This document shows, piece after piece, positions 33,441-42,841 of a stretch of 64,000 nt of DNA. Source of the stretch: Betaproteobacteria bacterium UKL13-2 (GTDB lineage: Bacteria; Pseudomonadota; Gammaproteobacteria; Burkholderiales; Usitatibacteraceae); NCBI GenBank assembly GCA_001602455.1, contig CP012157.1, forward strand, positions 181,733 to 245,732. The letters run 5' to 3'. A program made the position numbers and the translations under genes. The notes under the pieces were generated by a model that ran no database searches, had not been told where the DNA came from, and was given only the letters and a program-made list of their open reading frames with translations. The first letter of the stretch is position 1, and every line of letters starts with the position of its first letter.

Positions 33441-34466
33441 CTAACCCAATCCGGTTAGATGATGAATGATCGCCCTGCCATGCTTATGAATAAAGGGAGG
33501 CGGGAGCGCATTGCCTATCATCAATGAAATTGCTCCCTTGCCATGAGTGATATCAAAGCAGTACGACTGTGGAAAGCCTTGAAGCATGGCTGCTTCTCGC
33601 AACGAGATTGCACGATTCTCAGTAGGGTGCACGTACCTTCCCTTCGAAGGATTATTACACCCACTCGTTATGGTTGGGGCTACGTCATCCCACCTCATGC
33701 GCCCGTAAACATCTCTAAAACCGTCAGTCTTTCTGTGACATTTGAGTTGTAGATGCTGGGGCAAATCCGAGCGGCTGCCTCCGTCCTTTGGCAATGAACT
33801 TAGAATTCTGAGTACTTTCGGTGAGCGAATTTGCGGCATGTCATGGAGCTGATCACCTGATTCGCCGTGTGCAGGAAGATTCCCAATACAATCACGAACG
33901 CTTACTCTCTTTGGAATTGGCTTTGCAAGCTCGATAGCACCCAAGAGTGAGGCAACATAAATCAGCCGAGTTCTTCGTTGGGCAACGCCGTAGTCTGCAA
34001 CGTTCAGTACGGCGAACTGGTCAACGTAACCAATGGCTGCCAACTGTTTGCGAAATTTCTTAAAAACGCTAGTTTTGGCAAGCTGAGGAACGTTCTCCAG
34101 CATCAAGGTTTTGGGTCGCAGCGAAGTTGCAAACCGAACAAATTCAAAGAGTAAACCGTTCCGTTCATCGCGGTTTGGCCGTGCGCCGTTGTTTGTACGA
34201 AGGCGTGAGAACCCCTGGCATGGCGGGCAGCCAGCAAGAAGGTCAAGCTCACCCGCTCTTAGACCCAGCGTATTCAACAACGTTCGGGGCTCTACTTCCA
34301 CGATATCCTCACAAATCAGGAGTGTCTTTGGATGATTCAGTGCATAGGTCGAAGCAGCTTTGGCATCAATCTCGATCGCTGACAAAACGCAAAATCCTGC
34401 TTCCGTTAACCCTTGCGACAAACCGCCGCAACCTGCAAACAGATCTATCGCTGTGAGTTTTTTCAT
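33441..34466 (-). CDS. DNA cytosine-5 methyltransferase (Dcm family)
   Basis: A protein of 341 residues from the ATG at 34466 (MKKLTAIDLFAGCGGLSQGL); a start five codons earlier exists. C5-methyltransferase motifs in order: I DLFAGCGG (8-15), IV PPCQGFS with catalytic C83, VI ENVPQL (124-129), VIII QRRTRL and X GNALPPP. The target-recognition region between VIII and IX is short. It lies 27 bp downstream of the TOPRIM-ATPase gene on the same strand, and both are wedged between pyrC' and prlC. It probably protects the host DNA from a partner nuclease. No classical restriction endonuclease is next to it. Confidence 0.92.
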   Translation of the reverse strand: MKKLTAIDLFAGCGGLSQGLTEAGFCVLSAIEIDAKAASTYALNHPKTLLICEDIVEVEPRTLLNTLGLRAGELDLLAGCPPCQGFSRLRTNNGARPNRDERNGLLFEFVRFATSLRPKTLMLENVPQLAKTSVFKKFRKQLAAIGYVDQFAVLNVADYGVAQRRTRLIYVASLLGAIELAKPIPKRVSVRDCIGNLPAHGESGDQLHDMPQIRSPKVLRILSSLPKDGGSRSDLPQHLQLKCHRKTDGFRDVYGRMRWDDVAPTITSGCNNPSKGRYVHPTENRAISLREAAMLQGFPQSYCFDITHGKGAISLMIGNALPPPFIHKHGRAIIHHLTGLG

Positions 34467-34493
34467 GATCTTGGACTTCACAAATAAAATTGG

Positions 34494-36338
34494 TCAGTGG
34501 GTTAGATTAGTGATCCGCTTTTTGATTTCGTCAGCAACTTGCGTAAGCTCGGCGGTGATATGAGTGCGCTGCTGTTTCATGTAGTGCTTGATAAGACTAT
34601 GTAGCTCTGCCGAATTCTCAATGTCTTCAGTTGAGCGCCCCAATTTCGCAAGGAGCATGTTCTTGGCCTCCATTGCAGAGATGTCGTAGTTGACAGACTC
34701 TCCCGCGGATGAAAGTAAGCCCTTGAGAAGAACATGTTCGGGGCAGGACATCGGCAAAAATCGAACGTTCTCGAAACACCAGTCCATATAGAGTCTTTGC
34801 AGTTCGGTCTTTTGGGCCAAACTCACTTGCCCGCCGGACCCGCTTGCAACTAGCTGGGGTTCACAGTTTGTAGCCGCAGCTATTTTTGCGCCGATCTGTG
34901 AGTCTAGCGCGGTAGGGATGGTGTTTGATTTGACGAAATCTTCTGATGCGGACGGTTTCTTGTCGCCGTCCAGAAAAACCAAACTTTGCGCATTTGGGGT
35001 CAGCATCCACGTCGGAATGCGGTATTTGTAGATTCCCTCTGCGCCGCCAGGAATGGGAACGATGTCAACCAGCTTCGCTTCTTCTTGGTCAATAAGCGTG
35101 AGCGCTTCGCGAACCAAAATTTGTGCAGCCTTATCTTCCACGAATACGCTCAATCTGCCCAGAGTCGGGGCACCTATGGCAGCAAACGCCATTGTTGGCG
35201 AGATATTTTCGACCACTGCGAACTTTCCATCAGGAGCTTCGGAAAGCACTTTTACCGCTGAAGGCGGTAACCCCCGAATAATTTCCGACGAATGAGTTGA
35301 GACGATTACCTGATGTTTATGCTTCTTAATCTGGTTTAGAAGAAACTCTAGTAACCTCCGTTGCGCTAGTGGATGCAACGACACCTCAGGCTCGTCAAGC
35401 AATATAAGCGTAAACGGCTTCGCTGCAAGTACCTGCACTACCGCACTAACTACTGCAACTTCGCCACTGCCAGCCTGCGCTTCTGAATACTTCGCGTTAG
35501 TACGTTTAAAAATTACGCTCAACCCATCCCCGGGGTCCTGCCCACCATACAGACGATGGCGAACTATCCTTGCCTCAACATATTGCCGCCCCAGGATCAT
35601 GCTCACTGCTGCTAGTTCGACACTCGACAGTAGCCGATTTTCGGCGGTTACTCTTCGGCCATAGTATTTATACGATTGAAGGTCTTGGCCGACAACGTGA
35701 GCAACCTGTTTGGAGTCACGCCGAATCACATCTTGTTTGCTCTTCAGCGATATCAACTTTGGGTCACGCCCGAAGTACATGAATTTGTCGTAAGCGCTTA
35801 GCTCGCTCTTAAAGTTCAGAAACAAAACATCGCGGTCAACCGCATTCCAACGGTCTTTAGTTCGCCCAGCAACAGCCTGTCCCGCGGCTAGCTTTGGCAT
35901 TTTGGGCATTCCGTCGGTCAGCGTTGCCTTGGTCGGCTCCCAGTAGTCGTAGCCACGATCCGTTTTTGTCACTCGTGCTTTTCTCGTATGAACGACCGCG
36001 TTTTGAGACGCAAGCCAGTGACCATATACAAATCGATGTTGCCCGTCCTCGACTCCGCCCTCTTCGATTGCATCAATGCTCGTTGAAAACCAGAACACTT
36101 CAAGTGATTTTCCCTCGGGCATTCCCCAGAAGGCCTGCAAAAGCGACGACTTTCCCATCCCATTGGGACCGGTCAACACCGTAATTGGATACGTCAAGTT
36201 GAGTTGAACTCCGCGAGAAAGATTCTTGTACCTCGGAAATCTCGCGTAGGTGATGAATTTGTCGAGCGGCGCACCAGGCCGGTAGCTCTTCAAACTCTCA
36301 ACAAGTTCGGCGATTCGCTGCTCAGTCTCCGGGCTCAT
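34494..36338 (-). CDS. ABC-type ATPase with OLD-like TOPRIM nuclease region
   Basis: A protein of 614 residues from the ATG at 36338; the frame is open to 36467 but would run into pyrC'. ATPase parts: Walker A TGPNGMGKSS (56-65), signature-like QAGSGEVAVV (288-297), Walker B LILLDEPEVS (311-320) and the H-loop STHSS (347-351). A TOPRIM-like region follows: Glu401 in VFVEDKAAQ and Asp457/Asp459 in LVFLDGDKK. This is the layout of OLD-family nucleases and related defence ATPases such as Gabija GajA or PARIS AriA. It is paired with a cytosine-5 methyltransferase, which suggests a two-gene defence system. The target and exact type are unknown. Confidence 0.85.
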   Translation of the reverse strand: MSPETEQRIAELVESLKSYRPGAPLDKFITYARFPRYKNLSRGVQLNLTYPITVLTGPNGMGKSSLLQAFWGMPEGKSLEVFWFSTSIDAIEEGGVEDGQHRFVYGHWLASQNAVVHTRKARVTKTDRGYDYWEPTKATLTDGMPKMPKLAAGQAVAGRTKDRWNAVDRDVLFLNFKSELSAYDKFMYFGRDPKLISLKSKQDVIRRDSKQVAHVVGQDLQSYKYYGRRVTAENRLLSSVELAAVSMILGRQYVEARIVRHRLYGGQDPGDGLSVIFKRTNAKYSEAQAGSGEVAVVSAVVQVLAAKPFTLILLDEPEVSLHPLAQRRLLEFLLNQIKKHKHQVIVSTHSSEIIRGLPPSAVKVLSEAPDGKFAVVENISPTMAFAAIGAPTLGRLSVFVEDKAAQILVREALTLIDQEEAKLVDIVPIPGGAEGIYKYRIPTWMLTPNAQSLVFLDGDKKPSASEDFVKSNTIPTALDSQIGAKIAAATNCEPQLVASGSGGQVSLAQKTELQRLYMDWCFENVRFLPMSCPEHVLLKGLLSSAGESVNYDISAMEAKNMLLAKLGRSTEDIENSAELHSLIKHYMKQQRTHITAELTQVADEIKKRITNLTH

Positions 36339-36346
36339 ATCGCTCG

Positions 36347-37633
36347 CTACCCAGCGTACACCAAACGTCCCGCACAAATTGTATGCGTGACTTTGCCCTG
36401 CATTTCGCGTGCCAAATAGGGCGTGTTCTTTCCCTGCGACACCAAGGTTTCGCGGGTAACCGCCCAAAATGCGCGCGGATCAAAAATACACACGTCGGCT
36501 GGTGCCCCTGCAACAAAACGCCCTTGCGACTTACCGAGCACCTCTGCGGCATTGACGGTGATTCGCGCGAGCGCGGTTGGCAACGGAACGTTTGCATGCT
36601 CAGCCCACTTTAGCGTCAGCGGCAGCAGCATTTCCAGCCCCGATGCACCGGGGGTCGCCTCGCCGAAAGGTACGTTCTTCTCATCCTCGTCCGTTGGCGT
36701 GTGATCCGAGCAGATGGCATTGATGGTGCCGTCGATAACGCCAGCCGACAAGGCATCCCGATCCGACGGTGAGCGAAGCGGCGGCGAGAAACGATACTGC
36801 GAATCAAAGTAACCAATATCCCGATCAGTGAGCAGCAGGTGGTGGATACCCACGTCGGCCGTCACGGGCAATCCGTCGGCCTTGGCACGGCGGACCAGTT
36901 CGACGCCCGCTGAGGAAGAAAGCCGCGCCAGATGCACCCGTGCCCCGGTTTCACGCATCAGTGTCGCAATGGTGGCGATGGCCACTGACTCTGCACTGGA
37001 CGGGATTCCCGCGAGGCCCAAGCGCGAGGCCACTTCGCCATCGTGCGCGATGCCGCCACGCGCGAGAAACGCATCCTCGGGCCGCAGCCAGATGGTAAAA
37101 CCGTAAGTTGCAGCGTACTGCATCGTGCGATACAACACACTCGTATCAACAATCGGTCGATCCGCTTGAAAGAAGCCGATACAGCCAGCCTCGGCCAGCT
37201 CGAGCATTTCGGCCAAGGTTTCGCCCTTCAGACCCGCCGTCAGCGCACCAAGCGGGTAGATGCGGGCTTGGTTCAGCGTCCAGCCGCGACGTTTCAGCAT
37301 TTCCACCAACCCCGGCTCATCGAGCACCGGCTCGGTGTCGGGTGGACACACCAGCGAAGTGACACCGCCAGCAGAAGCCGCCATGAGTTCCGACTCAAGC
37401 GTTGCCTTGTGTTCATAACCAGGCTCTCTGAGCCGCGCACACAAATCGACCAAACCGGGAGCGACAATCTTGCCCGCCGCATCAATGACTTTATCGGCCA
37501 CAAAACCGTTCGGCGCTTCCTGACCTACCGAACAAACAACGGTGTCCTCGATATACAAATTGACGTGTTCATCACGGCCATTGATACCAACGGAGGGATC
37601 AATCAGGCGTCCATTTCGAATCTCTAGTTTCAT
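36347..37633 (-). CDS. pyrX: Dihydroorotase-like protein PyrC' (probably non-catalytic)
   Basis: A protein of 428 residues of the dihydroorotase fold. Active enzymes have the metal-binding HxH in a DxHxHLREPG motif. Here the matching place reads [11 protein letters not shown], so both His are lost; the later [11 protein letters not shown] is present. This is the pattern of the inactive PyrC' subunit, which in Pseudomonas and relatives binds PyrB to form an active aspartate transcarbamoylase complex. The 4-bp overlap with pyrB fits that partnership. A working dihydroorotase should be encoded elsewhere. Confidence 0.85.
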   Translation of the reverse strand: MKLEIRNGRLIDPSVGINGRDEHVNLYIEDTVVCSVGQEAPNGFVADKVIDAAGKIVAPGLVDLCARLREPGYEHKATLESELMAASAGGVTSLVCPPDTEPVLDEPGLVEMLKRRGWTLNQARIYPLGALTAGLKGETLAEMLELAEAGCIGFFQADRPIVDTSVLYRTMQYAATYGFTIWLRPEDAFLARGGIAHDGEVASRLGLAGIPSSAESVAIATIATLMRETGARVHLARLSSSAGVELVRRAKADGLPVTADVGIHHLLLTDRDIGYFDSQYRFSPPLRSPSDRDALSAGVIDGTINAICSDHTPTDEDEKNVPFGEATPGASGLEMLLPLTLKWAEHANVPLPTALARITVNAAEVLGKSQGRFVAGAPADVCIFDPRAFWAVTRETLVSQGKNTPYLAREMQGKVTHTICAGRLVYAG

Positions 37634-38607
37634 GCGGCATCTCCCCGGCCAGCGCCGACCATCGACATCACCGCCATCCGTACCGCAATGCCAAACGTGA
37701 CTTGCGGCAGGATCACCGCCTGCCTGCCATCCGCAATGGTGGATTCAATTTCCACCCCCCGGTTCATTGGGCCAGGATGCATCACGATCGCATCGGCCTT
37801 GGCGCGTGCAAGTTTTTCCGCAGTCAATCCATAACTCTTGAAGAACTCCTGCGCACTCGGTAGCAGCGGGCCTTCCATCCGTTCGTTTTGCAGTCGCAGC
37901 ATCATCACTACGTCACACCCCTCGATGCCGCGCAGCATGTCGTGATGCACCGATACACCCATCCGCTCACATTCGGTTGGGATTAGTGTTTTCGGTCCGA
38001 TCACCCGCACATCGGGGCAGCCGAGTGTCGTCAGCGCATGAATTCCCGAACGCGCAACTCGCGAGTGAAGAATGTCGCCGACAATGGCAACGCTTAGGTT
38101 GTGAAAGGATTTTTTGTAGTGCCGGATCGTGTACATATCGAGCAGGCCCTGCGTCGGGTGGGCGTGGCGACCATCACCAGCGTTAATGACCGCGACATTG
38201 GGGCGGACCGCGTTAACGTGTTTGGCGATTAAGTGTGCCGCGCCAGACTGCGCATGTCGCACCACAAACATATCGGCATCCATCGCGATCAGATTATCGA
38301 TCGTGTCCACCAACGATTCGCCTTTGGAAGTAGACGACGCGTTGATGTTTAGGTTGATGACATCGGCGGATAACCGCTTGGCCGCGATTTCAAATGTCGT
38401 GCGGGTACGTGTGGAGTTTTCAAAAAACAAATTGAAGACCGACTTACCGCGCAATAGCGGTACCTTTTTGACGTCGCGATCGCCGACCGAGACAAACTGC
38501 GCAGCCGTATCAAGAATGTTCTCAATGAGAGATTTTGGCAATCCCTCGGTGGTGAGCAAGTGCCTGAGTTTTTTGTCTGGCGTTAGTTGGGGGTTCGCAG
38601 TCAACAT
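37630..38607 (-). CDS. pyrB: Aspartate carbamoyltransferase catalytic subunit
   Basis: A protein of 325 residues. Carbamoyl phosphate binding motif [13 protein letters not shown], then [43 protein letters not shown], and [12 protein letters not shown] near the end. It makes carbamoyl aspartate for UMP synthesis. Overlaps pyrC' by 4 bp; pyrR lies 17 bp upstream. Confidence 0.97.
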   Translation of the reverse strand: MLTANPQLTPDKKLRHLLTTEGLPKSLIENILDTAAQFVSVGDRDVKKVPLLRGKSVFNLFFENSTRTRTTFEIAAKRLSADVINLNINASSTSKGESLVDTIDNLIAMDADMFVVRHAQSGAAHLIAKHVNAVRPNVAVINAGDGRHAHPTQGLLDMYTIRHYKKSFHNLSVAIVGDILHSRVARSGIHALTTLGCPDVRVIGPKTLIPTECERMGVSVHHDMLRGIEGCDVVMMLRLQNERMEGPLLPSAQEFFKSYGLTAEKLARAKADAIVMHPGPMNRGVEIESTIADGRQAVILPQVTFGIAVRMAVMSMVGAGRGDAA

Positions 38608-38624
38608 CCGGTCTACCTTATTGT

Positions 38625-39107
38625 TCAGCCTTCAAGAATTTCGAACCGCAGATCATCACCGCTATTGATGAGCTCAAGTTTCTGTGCGCCATCGAGCGGC
38701 ATGGTGATCGCAATGTAATCGGCCTGCATTGGTAGCTCACGCCCACCACGATCAACCAGCACCGCGAGCTTCACGCTGGCCGGCCGCCCAAAATCAAATA
38801 GCTCGTTGATGGCAGCGCGAATGGTGCGCCCGGATTGAATGACGTCATCGACCAGCAATATGTGTCGCCCGTTGATATCAACTCCGATCTCCGTCTTATT
38901 CTTCTGCGGATGTAAACCACGCATGGCGTAGTCATCGCGGTGTAATGTGACGGCAATCCGACCGATCTTGGTTGCACCAATCTTCGCTGCCAACTTATCC
39001 GCAACCCATACGCCGCCGGTGTGAATACCGACAACACCAATATCTGGCGAGGTATTGCCGATTTTCTCGGCGAGCACACTGATCAGCGGTTCGGCATCAA
39101 GCTGCAT
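38625..39107 (-). CDS. pyrR: PyrR, pyrimidine operon regulator / uracil phosphoribosyltransferase
   Basis: A protein of 160 residues with the phosphoribosyltransferase PRPP motif [17 protein letters not shown] and the [13 protein letters not shown] loop. PyrR proteins bind UMP and regulate pyr mRNA in Gram-positives; in proteobacteria both the regulatory and the enzymatic roles have been proposed. It overlaps ruvX by 11 bp. Confidence 0.92.
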   Translation of the reverse strand: MQLDAEPLISVLAEKIGNTSPDIGVVGIHTGGVWVADKLAAKIGATKIGRIAVTLHRDDYAMRGLHPQKNKTEIGVDINGRHILLVDDVIQSGRTIRAAINELFDFGRPASVKLAVLVDRGGRELPMQADYIAITMPLDGAQKLELINSGDDLRFEILEG

Positions 39108-39600
39108 GGTTAGCTTTCGTTTCGTTGTTTGCAGTGGCCGTTAGCGCGTACTCATTCATCCATGATTGCAGGATCACCGCTGCGGCAAACGCGTCCAGTT
39201 TGTCTTTTTGTTCACGCCCGCTGATGCCGCGCTCGACCAACAGCCGCGCCGCCTCTGTGGAGCTTAATGTCTCATCAATGTAGACCACCGGTCGCTTGAA
39301 ATTCTCTTGCAAGCGATTGCCGAATTTTTTGGCGAGATGTGCGATTTCGTGCGGCTGATCGTCGGCGTGACGCGGCTGCCCGACCACAAACTGCGCTGGC
39401 TGCCATTCAGTAAAGAGTTTTGCGATTGCCGCGAGCCGATCGACATTTGATGCCGCGTGGATCGTCGTCAACGGCGCCGCAAGCCCAATGCTGAGGTTTC
39501 CGGTCGCGACGCCAATACGTTTCTCGCCAAAATCGAAACCCATGATTGTCGAATGCTTGGTCAGCGCGGACTGTTTTGCCAACTGCGCCGCGCTGCTCAA
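39097..39600 (-). CDS. ruvX: Holliday junction resolvase-like RuvX (YqgF)
   Basis: A protein of 167 residues with the RNase H-like fold motifs MGFDFGEKRIGVATG, VVGQPRH, VYIDETLSSTEAARLL and KDKLDAFAAAVILQ (catalytic Asp). Members act in 16S rRNA 5' processing or DNA recombination. The first 19 residues are an extension before the family start (IMGFDFG). It overlaps algH by 4 bp, the common algH-ruvX-pyrR order. Confidence 0.93.
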   Translation of the reverse strand: MSSAAQLAKQSALTKHSTIMGFDFGEKRIGVATGNLSIGLAAPLTTIHAASNVDRLAAIAKLFTEWQPAQFVVGQPRHADDQPHEIAHLAKKFGNRLQENFKRPVVYIDETLSSTEAARLLVERGISGREQKDKLDAFAAAVILQSWMNEYALTATANNETKANHAA

Positions 39601-40160
39601 GCGTGCCCCACCGTGTCCGACAACATCGCCGGATGGACCCCTAGCTTTTGCATTGCCGCCAGCAGCTTCTCTTCAGCGGGAAGGTCGAAAATCAATTTCG
39701 CATCCGCTTCAACCGTCAGCCAACCGTTACGCTTAATTTCGTCTTCAAGCTGGCCTGGCGACCATCCGGCGTAACCTAACGTCACGAGGACACGATTGGG
39801 GCCTTCGCCGCGAGCGATGGCTTCCAAGATATCCTTCGACGTTGTCATACCGATATCCTCACCAATCTTTAGGGTTGAGTTCCAAGCACCCAATGGCTGG
39901 TGCAGAACAAAACCACATTCAACCTTAACCGGGCCGCCGAAAAACACGGCATCGTGCCGCAGGGCATCGTCTTCGAGCGCAATATTGACCTGCTCAAATA
40001 GATGGCCGACGGTGATATCGATCGGTTTGTTGATGACCAACCCAATCGCGCCCTTTTCCGAATGCTCACAGACGTAGGTAAGCGTTTTGGAAAAGTGGGG
40101 ATCAGCCATACCGGGCATGGCGATCAAAAAGTGGTTGGTCAAATTGATGGTTTGCATCAA
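39597..40160 (-). CDS. algH: YqgE/AlgH family protein
   Basis: A protein of 187 residues. Family signatures: NHFLIAMPGMADPHFSKTLT, YVCEHSEKGAIGLVINKP, FFGGPV and LGYAGWSPGQLEDEI. The function is unsettled; in Pseudomonas it was linked to alginate control. First gene of the operon algH-ruvX-pyrR-pyrB-pyrC', with the nuclease/methyltransferase pair and prlC at the end. Divergent from the photolyase gene. Confidence 0.95.
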   Translation of the reverse strand: MMQTINLTNHFLIAMPGMADPHFSKTLTYVCEHSEKGAIGLVINKPIDITVGHLFEQVNIALEDDALRHDAVFFGGPVKVECGFVLHQPLGAWNSTLKIGEDIGMTTSKDILEAIARGEGPNRVLVTLGYAGWSPGQLEDEIKRNGWLTVEADAKLIFDLPAEEKLLAAMQKLGVHPAMLSDTVGHA

Positions 40161-40228
40161 AATGAAATTTTACGTGAATCCCCCTCTACGCGCCAGCGTT
40201 TTGGCGCATTGCTGACAAGAAATCTCCT

Positions 40229-41653
40229 ATGAAAAGTGTCTTGTTCTGGTTTCGGCGCGATCTGCGTGTAGCTGACAATGCGGGGCTGTATCGTGCGCTG
40301 GAATCGGGCGGGCGGGTTTACTGCACGTTTATCTTTGACCGCGACATCTTGGACAAACTGCCGTCAACGTCGGATCGGCGCGTCGAATTTATTTGGGAGT
40401 CGTTGCAAGAAGTTCACCAACGGCTCGTCGCCAATGGTGGCGGGCTCATTGTTCGTCACGCGTCGGCCAAGAGCGAAATTCCCAAGCTTGCCGTAGCGCT
40501 TGGGGTCGATGCGGTCTATACCAACACGGACTACGAGCCGTCGGCAATCGTGCGTGATCGCGCAGTTGCCGCCGAACTCAACAAACATTCCATCGGCTTC
40601 GAAGCGTTTAAGGACACGGTGGTTTTTGAAAAGAGCGAAGTGCTGACGTTGGCGGGAAAACCGTTTAGCGTGTTCACACCCTATAAAAATGCTTGGCTGA
40701 AAAAGGTTAGTGACGCGGATCTCAAGCCTTTCCCCAGCGAGCAGCTCCTCGATCGACTCGCCCCCATTGACTCGCCCGCCGCCATGCCCTCATTAGCATC
40801 GATGGGTTTCGAGACGACTAACATCAAATCGATACTGACCTGCGGCATGTCGGGTGCTGCGCAACTTCGGGACGACTTCATTGACCGCATGGTGGACTAC
40901 AAAGATACGCGCGACTTTCCAGCCGTCAAAGGCGTGTCGTATCTGAGCACGCATAATCGCTTTGGCACGATCTCGATTCGTGAACTGGCAACCATCGCGC
41001 ACACAGAAACGCTACGTCGCACAAACTTGGGCGCGCAGACATGGCTGGCAGAGCTCATTTGGCGCGACTTTTACTTCCAAATACTATGGCACTCGCCACA
41101 CGCGGCTGTCAGCGCCTACAAACCTGAATATGATCGCCTGAATTGGGAAAACGACAAGGAACTTTTCGCCGCGTGGTGCGAAGCTCGCACCGGGTATCCG
41201 ATCATCGACGCCGCCATGCGTCAGCTCAACCAAACAGGTTATATGCACAACCGGCTGCGAATGATCGTCGCAAGCTTTTTGACCAAGGATTTGTTGATTG
41301 ATTGGCGCTGGGGCGAAAAATACTTCGCCGACAACCTCAACGACTTTGATCTTTCGGCAAACAACGGCGGCTGGCAGTGGGCGGCTTCGACAGGTTGTGA
41401 TGCGCAGCCTTACTTTCGGATATTCAACCCGATCACGCAGAGTGAGCGGTTCGATCCAAAGGGCAAATTCATCCGTCGCTACATCCCTGAGCTTTCCAAG
41501 CTGCCGGATAAATTTATCCACGCGCCTTGGACGCTGCCCCCGCTGGAGGCACAAACAACCAACTTTGTCGTCGGCCGCGACTACCCCGCGCCGATTGTCG
41601 ATCACGCCGTGCAGCGCGAACAGGCGTTGGCGATGTATAAGAAGATCCGCTGA
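40229..41653 (+). CDS. phrB: Deoxyribodipyrimidine photolyase
   Basis: A protein of 474 residues: an N-terminal antenna-binding domain (VLFWFRRDLRVADNAGLYRA) and a C-terminal FAD domain with TGYPIIDAAMRQL, GYMHNRLRMIVASFL, LIDWRWGEKYFADNL and NNGGWQWAASTGCDAQPYFR, the class I CPD photolyase signature. It repairs UV dimers using blue light. Monocistronic, with a 100-bp gap to the next gene. Confidence 0.96.
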   Translation: MKSVLFWFRRDLRVADNAGLYRALESGGRVYCTFIFDRDILDKLPSTSDRRVEFIWESLQEVHQRLVANGGGLIVRHASAKSEIPKLAVALGVDAVYTNTDYEPSAIVRDRAVAAELNKHSIGFEAFKDTVVFEKSEVLTLAGKPFSVFTPYKNAWLKKVSDADLKPFPSEQLLDRLAPIDSPAAMPSLASMGFETTNIKSILTCGMSGAAQLRDDFIDRMVDYKDTRDFPAVKGVSYLSTHNRFGTISIRELATIAHTETLRRTNLGAQTWLAELIWRDFYFQILWHSPHAAVSAYKPEYDRLNWENDKELFAAWCEARTGYPIIDAAMRQLNQTGYMHNRLRMIVASFLTKDLLIDWRWGEKYFADNLNDFDLSANNGGWQWAASTGCDAQPYFRIFNPITQSERFDPKGKFIRRYIPELSKLPDKFIHAPWTLPPLEAQTTNFVVGRDYPAPIVDHAVQREQALAMYKKIR

Positions 41654-41753
41654 GGCGTACCGCTGGGGCCATTCGTTAAGCACGGCACCCTCGTTCCTTG
41701 TACCATGATCGTTACGGTTCACTTTTCTTTACGAGTCATTCTTTAAGGCAACT

Positions 41754-42614
41754 ATGGCGTCTACCTCCGGTAATGAAATTCAGAACATGGCCTTGTTCTG
41801 CGATTTTGAGAACGTGGCTCTCGGCGTACGCGACGCGAAATATGCCGAGTTCGATATCCGCAAGGTTCTCGAACGCCTGCTGGTGAAAGGCGACATCGTC
41901 GTCAAAAAAGCCTATTGCGACTGGGAGCGCTACAAAGACTTCAAACGCAGCATGCATGAGGCGGCATTTGAGCTCATCGAGATTCCGCATATTCGACAAT
42001 CAGGCAAGAACTCCGCGGATATTCGTATGGTCGTCGATGCGCTCGATCTTTGTTACACCAAGGCACACGTCGATGCGTTTGTCATTATCAGTGGCGACTC
42101 GGACTTCTCGCCACTGGTCAGCAAACTTCGCGAGAACAACAAGATCGTGATCGGCGTTGGTGTACGCAGCTCAACGTCCGACTTGCTGGTGGGGAACTGC
42201 GACGAGTTTATTTTTTACGATGACTTGGTGAAGGCTGAGGAGGCACGCAAAAAAGCCTCTGCCAAAAAGGTGGGTGAGGCAAACGCGAAGAAACAGCAGG
42301 CCAAGCGCTCACCCGACAAGAAGGCCGCAACCGATGACATGTCAGCGCAGGATGTGACCGATGACGCACGCAAGCAAGACGCAATAGAAATGGTGCTGGA
42401 TACGGTTGAGGCGCTGATGAGCGAGAAAAATCTTGACGCGGTACACGCCTCAAACGTAAAGATTGCGCTGAAGCGACGCCGTCCTGACTTCGTCGAATCC
42501 GCGTACGGCTACAAAGCGTTCGGCAAAATTTTGGAAGACGCCGAGAAGCGGGGCCTGCTCGAAAGACATATGCAAGGCCAAGCCCTGACGGTTTGTTTGC
42601 CGCGGTCGCAATAG
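41754..42614 (+). CDS. NYN-domain ribonuclease-like protein with C-terminal OST-HTH/LOTUS domain
   Basis: A protein of 286 residues. The N-terminal NYN (PIN-like) domain has the acidic positions ALFCDFENVALG, SADIRMVVDALDL and FVIISGDSDFSPLV (about 105-118), as in LabA/DUF88 proteins thought to be RNases. A Lys/Ala-rich linker (about 162-195) leads to a C-terminal OST-HTH/LOTUS-like RNA-binding domain (ALKRRRPDF...YGYKAFGKIL). The target RNA is unknown. It is followed at once by the second MITE-like element. Confidence 0.88.
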   Translation: MASTSGNEIQNMALFCDFENVALGVRDAKYAEFDIRKVLERLLVKGDIVVKKAYCDWERYKDFKRSMHEAAFELIEIPHIRQSGKNSADIRMVVDALDLCYTKAHVDAFVIISGDSDFSPLVSKLRENNKIVIGVGVRSSTSDLLVGNCDEFIFYDDLVKAEEARKKASAKKVGEANAKKQQAKRSPDKKAATDDMSAQDVTDDARKQDAIEMVLDTVEALMSEKNLDAVHASNVKIALKRRRPDFVESAYGYKAFGKILEDAEKRGLLERHMQGQALTVCLPRSQ

Positions 42615-42621
42615 GGATAAT

Positions 42622-42774
42622 TCTGGGAACTTCTGGGAGCTTCTAAAAACCGTCGCGAGCGGGTGAAGTTGGCAGTGAGGAACGGACACGTACCCAGTGT
42701 ACGGCGACGAATTTGACACACGCGGGAACTGACAGATTCGCCCGCGCAGTAGGTTTTTAGATGTTCCCTTCTCA
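42622..42774. mobile_element. Small inverted-repeat element (MITE-like), copy 2
   Basis: The left end is GGGAACTTCTGGGAGCTTCT (itself a small direct repeat), then AAAAACCGTCGCGAGCGGGT. The right end, read backwards, is GAAGGGAACATCTAAAAACC, then TACTGCGCGGGCGAA. The core again has ACACGTACCCAGTGTACGG. It matches copy 1 at 30284-30428 in both ends and centre. Confidence 0.8.
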
Positions 42775-42776
42775 CA

Positions 42777-42841
42777 AACTCGCCTATTGGCGGTCGTCTT
42801 CACACGTTTTTGTCTGAAGATGCCCGTCAATAGGCGAGTTT
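42777..42841. terminator. Long hairpin between convergent genes (family A copy 3), probable bidirectional terminator
   Basis: AAACTCGCCTATTGGCGG and CCCGTCAATAGGCGAGTTT pair over about 18 bp with one mismatch; inside, TCTTCA and TGAAGA extend the stem. A-rich and T-rich ends suit termination for the NYN gene and for modC, which converge here. On the minus strand the sequence shares the TATTGACGGGC...TTCAG...AAAAC core with family A copies near 1285 and 13971. Confidence 0.75.

Noticed and set aside
34339-36467. ATPase gene starting at 36467
   Set aside because: The additional 43 residues overlap pyrC' and look random; the ATG at 36338 starts right after the pyrC' stop.
37043-37627. Plus-strand frame opposite pyrC'
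   Set aside because: Antisense shadow of a conserved gene.
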